A DNA stretch of 64,000 nt from contig JAJEKV010000003.1 of NCBI GenBank assembly GCA_021234155.1, positions 20,568,386 to 20,632,385 on the forward strand, written 5' to 3'. The first letter of the stretch is position 1; the number at the start of each line of letters is the position of its first letter. Under the pieces are notes generated by a model. It was not told the DNA's origin and searched no databases. It saw nothing but the letters and a program-made list of their open reading frames with translations. The stretch comes from Isoetes taiwanensis. Taxonomy: Eukaryota; Streptophyta; Lycopodiopsida; Isoetales; Isoetaceae. Shown here in pieces: positions 21,652-33,400 of the stretch. The translations under genes and the position numbers were made by a program.

Positions 21652-23235
21652 TGTTACAGGTGCTTCCAGGGGTATGGCCGGTAACGGACTCCTGATGGAA
21701 TTCCATAAGCACGGGAGTACCGTCGATAGCATGTCGGGGGCATAGTGGCTATGTGACGGACCATAATCCCGTAATCGGGCTATGGGGACATACCGGGGCT
21801 AGCAAAGTTGGCCATAGGGGCGCAACTTTTAATGTTTATGGATAAAACATTAGAAATGATTCTTTGACATTAATATTAATGTTAAAGGGCGCCACATGGC
21901 ACTTTTGTATTGGTTAGAATGGGATAATAAGGTGCATGGCTAGCTTTTCCGACGATATCAATTTGTTTGAATGGCAAGCAGTCAATTGCTCTCGATATCG
22001 CATGCCAGGGCATGATAGACACCTGGATGTGATCAGAACTGCTTGATAATGCATGCAAGAGTATAAATCGATCCTATTTAAAGCCGGGGGAGGGGAAAGG
22101 GGGCTTTGGAAAGACCCACGGATTGAAAAGCATGGCAATTCTTCTGTTCTTGTGCAAATTGAATTGCGATTGCTGATTCAAAGCCATATAGCCCAAATCC
22201 GAACTCTATCTGTTACGAATGCTCTGTTCTTCCTGCAAATTTATCAACTTATTAAAATGTAAAACACCACAGAGTACTCGATTTACTACCCAACTGGACT
22301 GACTAGAAGAGATGTCACCAAGTCAAGCTACTACGCAAGACTGTATGAGAACAAGCTCTTTCTAGCCACCAACCATTGGTGTTGCAGGAACTCCTTCTAA
22401 TGATATGAGCAAGCAAGAAACAAGAGAAAATACTAGAAGAGCAAGGCTAAGCTCTTCATCAAACATAGAAAGAAGCAGATCTAGTTGTGCAGTCATTTTA
22501 GACCTCTATGCACCTTTCTGGGCATAACTTTCACACCGTAAGGAATCTATGGACAAAAAGCCCAATCTGGAAGCTAGACTTCAAGAGGTTTACAATAAGG
22601 TAAGGATTGCCGATTTCTGAGTTGTGGTCGCGGAGATATCACGTCTCAAAGTTGTCCTTCTATTTATAGGTAACAATACCCTTATTTTTTGCCTTTTTGC
22701 TTTTAAATAAAGGTCAAGGTTTATTTTTAGCTCTCTCTTTGATAATATCAAGGCTTAGACATACTGGATGGCTTTCTTCCTTGATCATATCAATAAATAT
22801 TATTCCATGCAAGACCACTCCCCCGAGCACCATATCACTATCATCTTGATTCTGGTTCTTTACTACATCACTGGGTAGTGTTATTAAGAGCTAGAAGGAA
22901 TCACGTTGTTCCTTGCTTGTAATGCTTGCAAGCTTTGAAGTTGGATTCTGTTGCAAGAGCATTGCTTTGTATTTGGAATACAAGGACATTGCATTGATCT
23001 GCGCCAGGTTCATACTTGCATCCATAGAATTATCTCAGGGAGATAATTCACTGATCCTTGTGTGCAAAGGATCATTTGATTCTTTTGGAAAGAATCCAGA
23101 GGAAGCTCGGCTTCCTAATTAGTCTCTGAGAGACTAATCCCATCGGTCGTGGGGAACTCTGGGAGTTCGTGGCATGTGCGATAGACCGTTGCCTCTCCCC
23201 ATTGTTTGGGAAGCTGCAGAATTTGCTGCATGATA
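21652..23235 (+). repeat. Gypsy 3' LTR (copy B), with nested solo LTR
   Basis: Duplicate of the LTR at 10,673-12,253, with the solo LTR at 22,211-22,837 and the CCTCA flank at 23,236-23,240. Around 21,950-22,005 it is scrambled at CAG/CTG sites where copy A and the old 5' LTR agree. Confidence 0.82.
22211..22837. mobile_element. Solo LTR (copy B)
   Basis: Duplicate of 11,231-11,857 with the same CTATC flanks. Confidence 0.75.
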
Positions 23236-23240
23236 CCTCA

Positions 23241-24285
23241 TCAAAATTCTTGGGAAAGTTAGGTCTAAAATAGTCATTATCTCGTGTATTTCAATATCTT
23301 GAAATCTTTTGCTTGTTCCTGCTTCAGTTCTCCCATATGCATTCAAGTCCTATTGTTTAACATCCTCCTTTAACTTATCAACCTTTATAAGCCTTTTTTT
23401 TCTAATCGGGTTGCCACATACTCCTTTTATATTTCCCTCATTGTTGTCATGTCTTTGTCCTTTTTCAACTTTCTCATTGTCTCTGTTACTTTCATTCGCT
23501 AAGCTATTATTGTTGTCATAAACTTGTTCTGTTTCAGCATTTCCAATATCTCTGTTACTTTCATTTGCTGGATTATTCCCGTGGTTCACATATCAATTTG
23601 TTTTTCGATCACTTCATCATCATATAGATCTACTCTTGCATCTGAACCTTTAACTTTAGTATCCGTATCAGTAATGAGACCAGATCTGCCATATATGACA
23701 TGCCTAGAGTTATAAAGAATGGATTCATCAAAATTGTACATGTCTCCTAACTATAATCCTTCTCTTTTCAAGCTGATATATTCTGTACCCCTTGGACATG
23801 TTCTCATACCCTACAAGAAACCCTTTTATTGCTTGATCATCTAATGTTTTCCTTAGAGCGTTGGGCACATGTACAAAAGCAATACTTCCGAAATCTATAA
23901 GAAAGTCATATCTTATTTTTCTTTTACTCCATATTTTCTCTACAACTTGGCTATTTAAGCTCGTAGATGGCAATCTGTTTTGGATGTACACAGCTGCTCT
24001 TATAGCCCCTTCCCATAAGAAATTTGGAAGTCCTGACGACTTAAGCATGGACCTTACTGCATTAAGACATGTTCTTCCTCTCAGCTACCCCATTTTGTTG
24101 GGGAATATGACTGCAAGTAATTTGTCTTTATTCCTTTTTTGATGCAATAGCGTTTAAATTCCTCTGCAACATATTCCCCACCTCGATCTGACCTTAAACA
24201 TTTGAGCCTTTTTCCCAGTTTCTCTCTCTACTTCAGCCTCATAGACTTTAAAAACATTAAATGCTTGATGGAGGATGACACGTCT
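23241..24285 (-). pseudogene. Ty1/copia integrase to RT linker (copy B)
   Basis: Better preserved than in copy A. A 106-codon stretch (24,048-23,728) reads MLKSSGLPNFLWEGAIRAAV, then YIQNRLPSTSLN, then FVHVPNALRKTLDDQAIKGF and VGYENMSKGYRIYQL, the typical copia integrase C-terminal region. The integrase core with SDRGGEY lies at about 24,150-24,260. It is inactive because the reverse transcriptase half is not present in this copy. Confidence 0.8.
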
Positions 24286-26700
24286 ATGCAGACTGCACTA
24301 TGTCTTCAAAAGCACGGTGAGCCTCCATGGAAACATACTGACATCCGATGAGCAGACAAGTCTGGAGACCAAAAGCACTAGCACTGGCATTGGGGTTACA
24401 ATAGTAAACGGGACGTCGGCGGGCAATTGAATATGTAAGAAGACACTTCAAAGCAGCACAAAAACCTACTTGGCGGTGCACTGATGGATCAGGGGACGTG
24501 GCAGCGCATTCCAAAATTTGGGTAAGTTCCCAGACAGCATGACCGGGGTTTTGCCAACCTCATTCATTAGGAATGTATATGCAATTTCAGTTGTGATCCA
24601 GGGTTTCTCCTACTTGCCAGACATTACAGCGCATGAAGTGTGGATCCCACCGAAGGTCTGTAGAAATGTGTGCCGGAGTCCAATCAGTATGACCAGCCAG
24701 AGCCTTGGTCCAAAAGGAGGAGCGCCGGTCAGATTAAGAGACTAACGCCATGGAGGTGCTCCTAATGATGCATGAAGAGTTTCATGCCGAGGAGAAGGAT
24801 GCATCATAGGCTGTTGAGCTTGGTCGTGGAACTCTTGAAGCAGATCGGCATCTAGGGTTTGACACCAACGTTCCCATTCTGAACAGGGAAGAAGTGTGTT
24901 GGTAGGAGGAGGAACCCAGTCCAGAAGAATTATTTGACCATCAAGATAGGCACGGAGACTGTTGAGGGCACCTAAGTGCTCAGTAGATCTGAGCGAATTG
25001 AATCCCCATGTCCTCATGCAAATTTTTGCGGACTTGTTGTAAGGTTTCTACAATTCAAAGAGACAACTGTCGAGCTAGCTCGGGCATGTACTCTGCCTGA
25101 AGAGCAGTGACCCATGACTGATCTTGAAGATATTTATTTTCCTGTCGTAACAGCCATTGGGCATTTGAATCACCTTGAACGGTATGGTGTGGACCCTCAT
25201 CAAACTTATCCTGTATGCCAGCCAAATAGAAACCGTGCATGACATATGCCATTGGTTGAACAAGGCGAAGAATAAAGAATTCCTTGATCTTTACAAGGAA
25301 TAAGTTGAAATATAAGAAGAGCACAAAGAAGGCCTTTGTCTTCAATGGAAAGATCAGGTTATATGGTGAGCAGAGCCTTGCTGGTAAGAGAGCCATGAAG
25401 GGTTCTATTAGCAGTGAATCACTTGAGCAAAAAAAGATGTTGTCGGGACTGAACATAGTCCAGATAGCTCGTGGGTTTTGGAAAATCATCCCGCATGTGA
25501 ACAACTAAGGAGATGTAGGTCTCATCTTCGATGATGAGATCGGTAGAGATGAATTGCTCCTCTTTGCGGTGATGTTCCAAATCATGGATTTTGTTGTCTT
25601 CTCACGGGGAGACGGAGTTGTTCCTTGATCTTTATGTGAGAATGAGTGGCCTGTGAGGACGAAGGGCCGCGGAGTGGAAATCTGCGGTGAAGACTAGCAA
25701 TCTCAAAGATCATCCACGAAGCTTTGTTTTTGCATGTCACTAAGCCGCATTTGCAAAATCCGTGACTGCGGTTCAGATCGTTGTTAGCTGTCCTTCCAAG
25801 ACAGTCATGCGAATTTCACCCTACATATTGGCATGTTGTTGATGAGTATACTCATTTTGCAACCCCCAGATAGAGAGCCTTTAGCGCCAACAAGGAGCTT
25901 GTCTCTTTCCCGTGATCCGAGTCGGGAGCTCGATGATAGTAACCTGGAGTTGGGCTTGTTGTTCTTCTAGTGCAAAGTGCGTGTCTCTTGTTCTTTAAGG
26001 AGAGCAGCCCTAGTGTCCAGCAAAGCCCCGTGCTTACTCTGAAGACTTTTTTCCAAAGTCTGATTCTGAGCGTGGGCTGCCTGAAGATCACGCTGCAAGG
26101 CTTCAGTGGAATCCATGTATTCTTTAACTAATGAAGTGATCTTGCAACTCCTGGAGTTTGAGCATGCAATTAGCAACAATCTGCTCATATTGATACAAAG
26201 GCTTGGCGGTGGGTGGGTGGAGGAAGGAGCAGCTGGAGAGACAAAGGCGATTGGTGAGTAGAGGTTTGAGAGACTTGGTGGGAGGTAGAAGCATCAGCCT
26301 GAGTAGACTGAGAGGAGGGGATATTGATGACCTTGGAAGGTGTGGGGCACGGATCTTGCAGTCATGGAGATGGTTGGGCGTCAAGGCATGGCCGAGAGGT
26401 CTCTTCTTAAAGTTCCCGGACTGGACGGATGATAGAGTAGGTGCGATTGGAAGCTTGAGAAGTGGCGTCTAATCGTCTGGTGGACAAGCGACTAGGTTCT
26501 GGAAGATATTGATAAATAATGGCTTGGAAATGAGCACCCATCGGACTCAAGACCCAACGAAGGAGATTGGCGAATCGCCAACTTCATGAAGAAGCGTTGG
26601 AGCAGAATCTGCGGCTAATCCACAAAGCTACTGGAATGAATGGCGACAATAGCAGTATGGAAAAAATGCTTGTTGATGTGGGAGTTACTTGATAGAGTAC
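24286..26700 (-). pseudogene. Unidentified coiled-coil gene remnant (copy B)
   Basis: Duplicate of 13,301-15,720. The C-terminal end is more complete here (after ASAFG it continues CLLIGCQYVSMEAHRAFEDI to a stop near 24,286). The coiled-coil middle at 25,500-26,000 is far more broken than in copy A. The complementary damage suggests that at least part of the frame disruption is not biological. Confidence 0.45.
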
Positions 26701-26975
26701 CCATAGAACTTCCTCTATAAAAACTTCACTATATTGGTAAGCTTATGTGTGGCGGCAGCATATGGAACTTGACCATAAATAGTGACATCATGATCCTATA
26801 AAGCAGCCCAATTTAAAGAAGGAGTGCGTCTAGGCAGTTGAAATACCTGTGCCAACAAGTTGGCCGAACTTGCTAGATTACGTCGTTTCATTTGGTCGGT
26901 TTATTCCTAGGGGGTACTAGCTTTATATATGGTTAACAGTTATCGGGTCGACTATGGCAGAGAGAGGTCGACTCC

Positions 26976-27150
26976 CGTGGCTATGGCAAGACTGCTTACT
27001 CCGGCGGCTATGGCGAGAGAGCTTGCTCCGGCGGCTATGACGAGAGAGCTTGCTCCGACGGCTATGGCGAAAGCGCTTGCTCCGGCGGCTATGGCAAGAG
27101 AGCTTGCTCCGGCGGAGTTGTGACGAGAGGGCTTGCTCCGGTGGAGTTGT
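26976..27150. repeat. 27-bp minisatellite (copy B)
   Basis: Same repeat number and sequence as 15,977-16,151; no expansion between copies. Confidence 0.85.
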
Positions 27151-27248
27151 TGCCTCCACAACATGGGTTTACCAAAGGCAAGCCTCTAATTTAAATATGG
27201 AATAGATGCACTATAAATACTAGAAGAACGATTATTCCCTTTAAGAAA

Positions 27249-27479
27249 GAAGTTGGCTTATCGGTAAAGGTGTTGGCTTGGGTGTAGAAGGTCAGGGGTT
27301 CAATCCCATGATGTCCCATGATGTACCTTTTGCTTAAAAGAACTGCTAACTGGATAAAACAAAACATTAAATATGTATAACAAAGGGATAATCCCATATA
27401 AAGAGAGTTGGCAAAATGGAAAGAGTGTTGGGTTGGAAATGGAAGGTCATGGGTTCGAAATGGAGGGAAAAAGAAAGAA
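27249..27479 (+). mobile_element. Dimeric tRNA-derived SINE (copy B)
   Basis: Duplicate of 16,250-16,480, with the same paired A- and B-box-like motifs. Confidence 0.5.
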
Positions 27480-28189
27480 CTTTTTTTTTTTTTTTAAGCG
27501 CGTATTTTTATACGGCAGACCGTATATGGGGCGCTGTTAGCATTATACGCTAATAACTTTCGAAAAGAAACACCTCATCCGCTAGCAGCGCCCCTTTTGA
27601 CTTTTCGCCTTGGTGTTGCCATTTCAACCTCGGGAAACGTGCCCCCTAGGGTATTTGGGAGGTGCCTGATCCATTGGAACCATTTTCGCCTTCATCTGAG
27701 CTACCAACGAAAAGTTATGGCCTATCTAAACCGGGGTCCTCCAGTCACACCTTCTTCCCTCCAAAATCGCCCTAAACTTCCTAAATCTCAACATTTTCTT
27801 ACATCAACCTAGCACAAGACTAAATCACCTTAGAAAAGTTAGGCAAAGTCCAACTAGCTTAACTCTCACTTAAATATCTCACGGATCTTGGTTAACCCCG
27901 CTTAATAAATTTCAAAGATAGGTTATGTCAAGCGTGTACAAATGCTCAAACACAATAGGCAACCAATCAATTCCCAATATGCCACTCCTTCTATTTTAGA
28001 TTTTTTTCTCATCATTCTTAGGGCACTTTCCTTTGATACTATTGGCATCCTTGCATCATTCTGAGTTTTCCATGTGAAACCTTTTGAAAATGGCTTTAAG
28101 GAATTGTGCCCGGTTCAAAGATCGAAAGCACCACGAGGTATGAGGCTTTCAACCTTGGGAACAATGTTGCAGATCATGGTGTTAATGCC

Positions 28190-29517
28190 ACATGATTTCA
28201 TCACATCATGGCGACTTGTGGATGAAGTGAACTTGCCGGATATTGATGTTGCATAGTTAACAAAGTTGTCACAAAGCACATCGATGAGGAGCCTAGGGCT
28301 AATGTCAAGCCAATAAATTTTGAGCATTCGGAGCCATCAGGTTGTTGTCCAGGTAATGTTGTGCACCGTCGGCATGAACCTTCTGCTACAAAGACTATCC
28401 CCCCCCCCAACACAAGGGGTATGCTCGAGTAGAACAACAAAGGACCTGGCATAAGTGGCATTGTCCATATTAGCTGCTTTTCGTGAAAAGCGCAGACAAG
28501 AAAAGGCCTTGAGAGTTGAGAGAGGCTAAAGGTTGGAAGGTTGGAGGCCAAGAAAATAGAGGCTGCAAGGAAGAGAACACTAAGAGAGGAGAAGAACAAG
28601 AAGAGGGTACAGACAAAGAGGGAGGAAAGAGAAGGCAGGAAAAGGATTGATGTTCAATTTGAGCTACGCACCTAGAAAGTTTTGAAAATTCATGGGCAGT
28701 CAAGAGAGGCATCCACATTCGGTTGCCAAAGGGCCAACAATCTGGATGCCAAGAGGAGGATGCCAATTTCGATGTAGTTGAGCAAGAGAAGTGTGTGCCA
28801 TGCAAGTCAACCTTCAATTAGCAAAGATGGTCATACATCTCCATTGGGGAACATCCGAATCGGGTGGATACTATTGCATCACTGCAACATGTGGAACATG
28901 TTTGTCTACATGTTGGAAAGGTGGCCAAAACCTAGCATGGAGGGCAAGTTATTAATAACTACGATGTAAGAGATGGGACCTGCCATGCCAGGGCAATTGG
29001 AAGGATAGGTTAAAGGTGCTCCGGAAGAGGCATATAATGAGGGTGCCTTATTGGTGAGTGGTAATGCAATGAATATACACTTGAAGGTGGATCAGGTATG
29101 TTGATTTAGATACTAGTCCAAACTGTGACAATATCATTGCAATTGACAAGGCTAGGATTATAAGGGGTATGGTAGAGGATGGGTTTAAGAAAGACATAAT
29201 TCCAAAGTCTAATATATGAGATACGCTACTGCGTAGATGAAGAAGATGGCTAAGGTATGAGGCTCGGATGATCTGATTTTGTGTCATGATGACCTCGCTA
29301 ACTTTATAGGGGTTACGTGGTCAAACTATTTTTTTGACTGAACCTTGTTTGTCTCAATCGTTAACTATGATCTCACTTTGACCTGTTGGTTATGCAGGTC
29401 TCGAGCTTCACACCAGATTTTGCTGATGTCAATGAGCCAAAAATTGGGGCACATCCAGCATATGATAGTGAGGAGATAATTGACGAGAGCAATGCCTACA
29501 AAAGTAGTCATTAACAG
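28190..29517 (+). pseudogene. Degraded Lys/Glu-rich gene fragment (copy B)
   Basis: Duplicate of 17,190-18,520, with the same stops in the helical stretch and small changes at CAG/CTG sites. Confidence 0.3.
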
Positions 29518-29738
29518 CTGGTGACTATTATTGCTTGTTAATTTGTATACACACCCCTAGATTGATTTGTAAATGGAATTTATATTGCTTCTTATGCTAA
29601 ATGGCATAGTAAAGCTTGTAACAGGAAGATTGCAACAGAAAGTCAACAAAAGCAGTTCGCGCGCACAGAAGTATCATTGTTATGTGATAAAAAAAAAAAG
29701 CTTGCATTGCTCAAAAAGGTAGCAGTGTTCACAGAACT

Positions 29739-30428
29739 CTCGAGGCTCGTAAGCTAAAACGAATAAAACATTGAGAAAAAACAAAAACTGAGGTGTAGGA
29801 ACATGGAAGGGGGCATGAGGTCTCTTTCTTCAGAACGATAGCCCTCCCTCGAAAGACCTTGACCTCACAATGTATCTACTGGCCATTTCGACCATGTTGC
29901 AAAGCATCTGCAACATTTGAATCCTACCCCAGAACATTGATTAAGTCCAATTCCTTTGGAATTAGGAGCAAATCATGGCTAATCCCCCTATATAGTGGGA
30001 TATGAGTATGTTTGAGGGAAAAGGACACGTGACCCCAGTTCATGCACAAAGGGGGAGGCTCGTGACCCCAGTTTGTGCGAAACCCTAAGCAATAGTAGAC
30101 ATATGCCCCTTGCTAGCACAGACCCCTACCAGCTATGATGTTTGCCACAATGTGTGGTAGGTGGACATGTTTAATTAGATTGATCCTTTGGATAGTCAGA
30201 TTCTACAAAATCCAATTGTGGTATTTTGTTCAAATCTGCTACAAAGTCCTATGCAATTTGTCCAATGGTCCTTATCCTATTAGAACTTAAACAAATTTAT
30301 GTACCTGAAAAGAATATCAATACTGCATAGAATTTGTTACACTTGAAATAATAAATGCATACAAGGCACAAAAACAACAAAAATAAAAAAATAAAAAAAT
30401 GCATACAAGGATAAATAAGCTTGTTTAA
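29739..30428. other. Unique spacer, no gene seen
   Basis: Single-copy sequence between the tandem block and the kinesin gene, AT-rich towards its right end. It must include the kinesin 3' untranslated region. Confidence 0.5.
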
Positions 30429-33400
30429 TTAATCTCCTAAGGGTTCCTTCCTATCTAATAGACGCATAAATGCATTATGATTCACAATAATATTCCCCTG
30501 GAAACGAACCCCATATCTGCTACTAGTCCTGGGTGGTACTTCTGTCTTTATTCCTGGACTAAGATGGTCGACTGATATTCGATGCTTCCTACCGGGGCGT
30601 TGCACTCTTTCCTGTTGCAGTTTCTTTTCATCAAGGCTTTGATAGATGGATGGTTCATTTTTCCATGCGCTGTTATTTCTTTGTGAGGTTTGCCATTTAT
30701 CAAAAAAGGATTCCACCGATTTTGAGTTGATAAGTGACTGATTTTCAGTACTGTATTTGATTACAGAAAGCATTGCCTCATCATGATGTAAGAACTGCTG
30801 GCAAAACTTTTCCTGCAATGGCATAGATAAAGGTCCTAGTTATACTTAATGTGTGATATTTCAAAAGATATGTACTTACACTATGCAAAATACATGCACA
30901 CCCCTTGTAATACTGTAAAGTTTGCACATGGAAGATTGTTCGAGGAGAAAACAATTTAGAGCGTGCTATAACAGCCACAACAGGAACCGGTATAATGGCA
31001 CTACGAATTCAAGTCTAACAAATGGATTTCAAGTCTAACAAAATCAGCATGTTAGATACAATTTTTGCTCCAAATTGAACAATGCAACCCCCTAAATCTA
31101 ATTGTATAGAGCGTGTAGTTCAGCAGAATATGACTGTAGCGTAGTTTAAGGACCAGCAACTAGGCTTACAAAACCAAGACAAACGCTGACCTTCATATTC
31201 TGGATATTGTCGTGGCTGCCAGTTCCTGATCCTGGATGTGATTGCGATTGTGCTGAGCTTTTCTGATCACTCGATTGGATTCCTAACCTAGACTTCAAAA
31301 TTACATTCTCGTCTAGGAGCTCCAGGATCTTCTTTTGAAGTTTCATGATTATCTAAAAATGTTTACAGTTAAACAGGTTAGCACAGACTATAGTAACAAT
31401 TTACAGTTTCTAATAGAAGGCATGGCATTCATTAGAATGGTGCAATAATATATATCATTTCGCTTCAAATAAATAAGATCTATGATTTTCCCTTGAAATT
31501 GCCCGAGGCAGCCAACTTATTTCTCTAGTATAATGTGGTTACGATTTTTTATGAGTTGTATGCATAAAGTAAGTGAATGTTGGATGACATACCACATTCG
31601 TTAAGACATATAAATCAGAAAGTTCTTCTCATTCTGATTCAGATGGGTCATAAGATTCCAGTAATGTAATGCATACATAAGGAAAAACAAGGCAATAAGA
31701 ACACATCAGACCTGGAAAATCATTTGCTTGTGAAAATTAAAGAGAAGGTATCAAAGGAGACTCGGATTCAACAACTTCAAAATTCATTCAAAGTTGTCCT
31801 ACATCCTATCATCTGTCTCGCATGTCTCATCTCACAACTTTATTTATGCTAATCAGATTATTGTAACTGCATATTCTTAATAACATGCCAAATGTATTAA
31901 TTGTTTCCCACATCACATAACATACAGATAGGAAAGTTAGAAGAATCCAATGTACTCTACCCTGTCTTTTTCATCCATGTTCACTGATGGCATATTCACA
32001 ATTTTTTTTGTACACGTTGCATAATGAAGAGTACTTAGAGTTTGGTCTAGGGATGATGCCGATGGTGAGACACACGCAATCATAATGGCATGGCTGTTGC
32101 CTCCCAAACTTTCCATTATGAGCTTTGTCAACATGCTTTCTCTACAATTATTAATCCAATTCAAGCGTCAGCGGTAATGTGGTGTTTGTACGGATAAAAA
32201 ATGACGAAAAGATAAAACCTGTAAGGAACAACTTCATCTTTCCTTCCATCAGCTAAAGCAGAAATTACCTGCAAACACAGACAAACGTTAAGCTAGTGGC
32301 TAATGTGTCTAATATTGGCCATAAGTGTGTCCATTCTTCGGCAAAAAAATCTACACAAAGATCCTTTTGCCAATTTACTATGAAGTGCAAGAAAAAGCTT
32401 CCATGTAGAAAATGTTATCGTCGGGTGAAACTTGGAACTTGTTATGATGCTCTGGTGGCATATACCCAGCATGTAGTAGAAGAGTATTGAAACAAACATC
32501 AGCTATGATATGGCTACTTATAAAATTTCAAGCTATCCTATCCTATAAAAGATAAAATGCACTCTATGATGCTTTCTTCAAAAACACGTTTGGCATCTGG
32601 GAGTCCAAAAAGCTGGCTATGCGCTAGAGATCCAACTCTACATGTGAAATCCAAATATAGATGAGATAAACTCCGCAATGACATTGACGATAGACAAATT
32701 CAAGACTGGAGCATCCTGGAATATCCTATTTGCAAATGTTGCAGTGATCAAACATAGCATAAGGTCCAAATACATTTCCTGTTTAAGATGAGAGAATATC
32801 TATGGCCTCCAAACTTGAAAGAGATGCAGCTTCACAATTCCTATTGTGGCACCATAACCTATGGGGATTAACCTGGCATGTGGACGGCCATGATAAGAAT
32901 ATAGCCAATTACTCCATAGAAGCAAATATGTTTTTCCATGAACCGTAGGAAAAGAAATCGAAGATGTATTCGTAACATGCTGACATTCTGACAGACACAT
33001 CTTTTAGATATAGAACATCTTTGTTATGGAATATTCCGCAGTTTTGGCTTTAAAAACTAACCTTTCCGAGCGTCAACAAAGACCGATTAATGTTTCCAGT
33101 TTCCCTCAACATCTCTCCACCGCTTCTACTTTTTTTCAGCCTTTCACTCCCTGCTAAATCAACAAACAACAATCTGCCCCGTCTCAAAACATTTTGTTCA
33201 TCTCCAACTGAGCTATGGGAGTCTATATGAAGAGTGAGGATGCAATGACTTCTACTACTATCCTTGTTCATATTATGTGACCCAACCTACAAGAAGCATA
33301 AATCATCAATACATAGCAGTTATTTGCCTTAATAATGCAGTAAGACGTTCGTTATTTAAACATATAAAAAGTCTACTAGGAAAAGATTCAAACAAAACTC

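Larger units (their letters stand above)
18732..29734. repeat. 11 kb tandem duplication, copy B
   Basis: Direct repeat of 7,762-18,731. The left border is the AACT junction; after 29,734 the sequence becomes unique (AACTCTCGAGG). Besides CAG/CTG-site changes it differs by two extra hexamers in the LINE tail (19,133-19,187). Confidence 0.9.
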
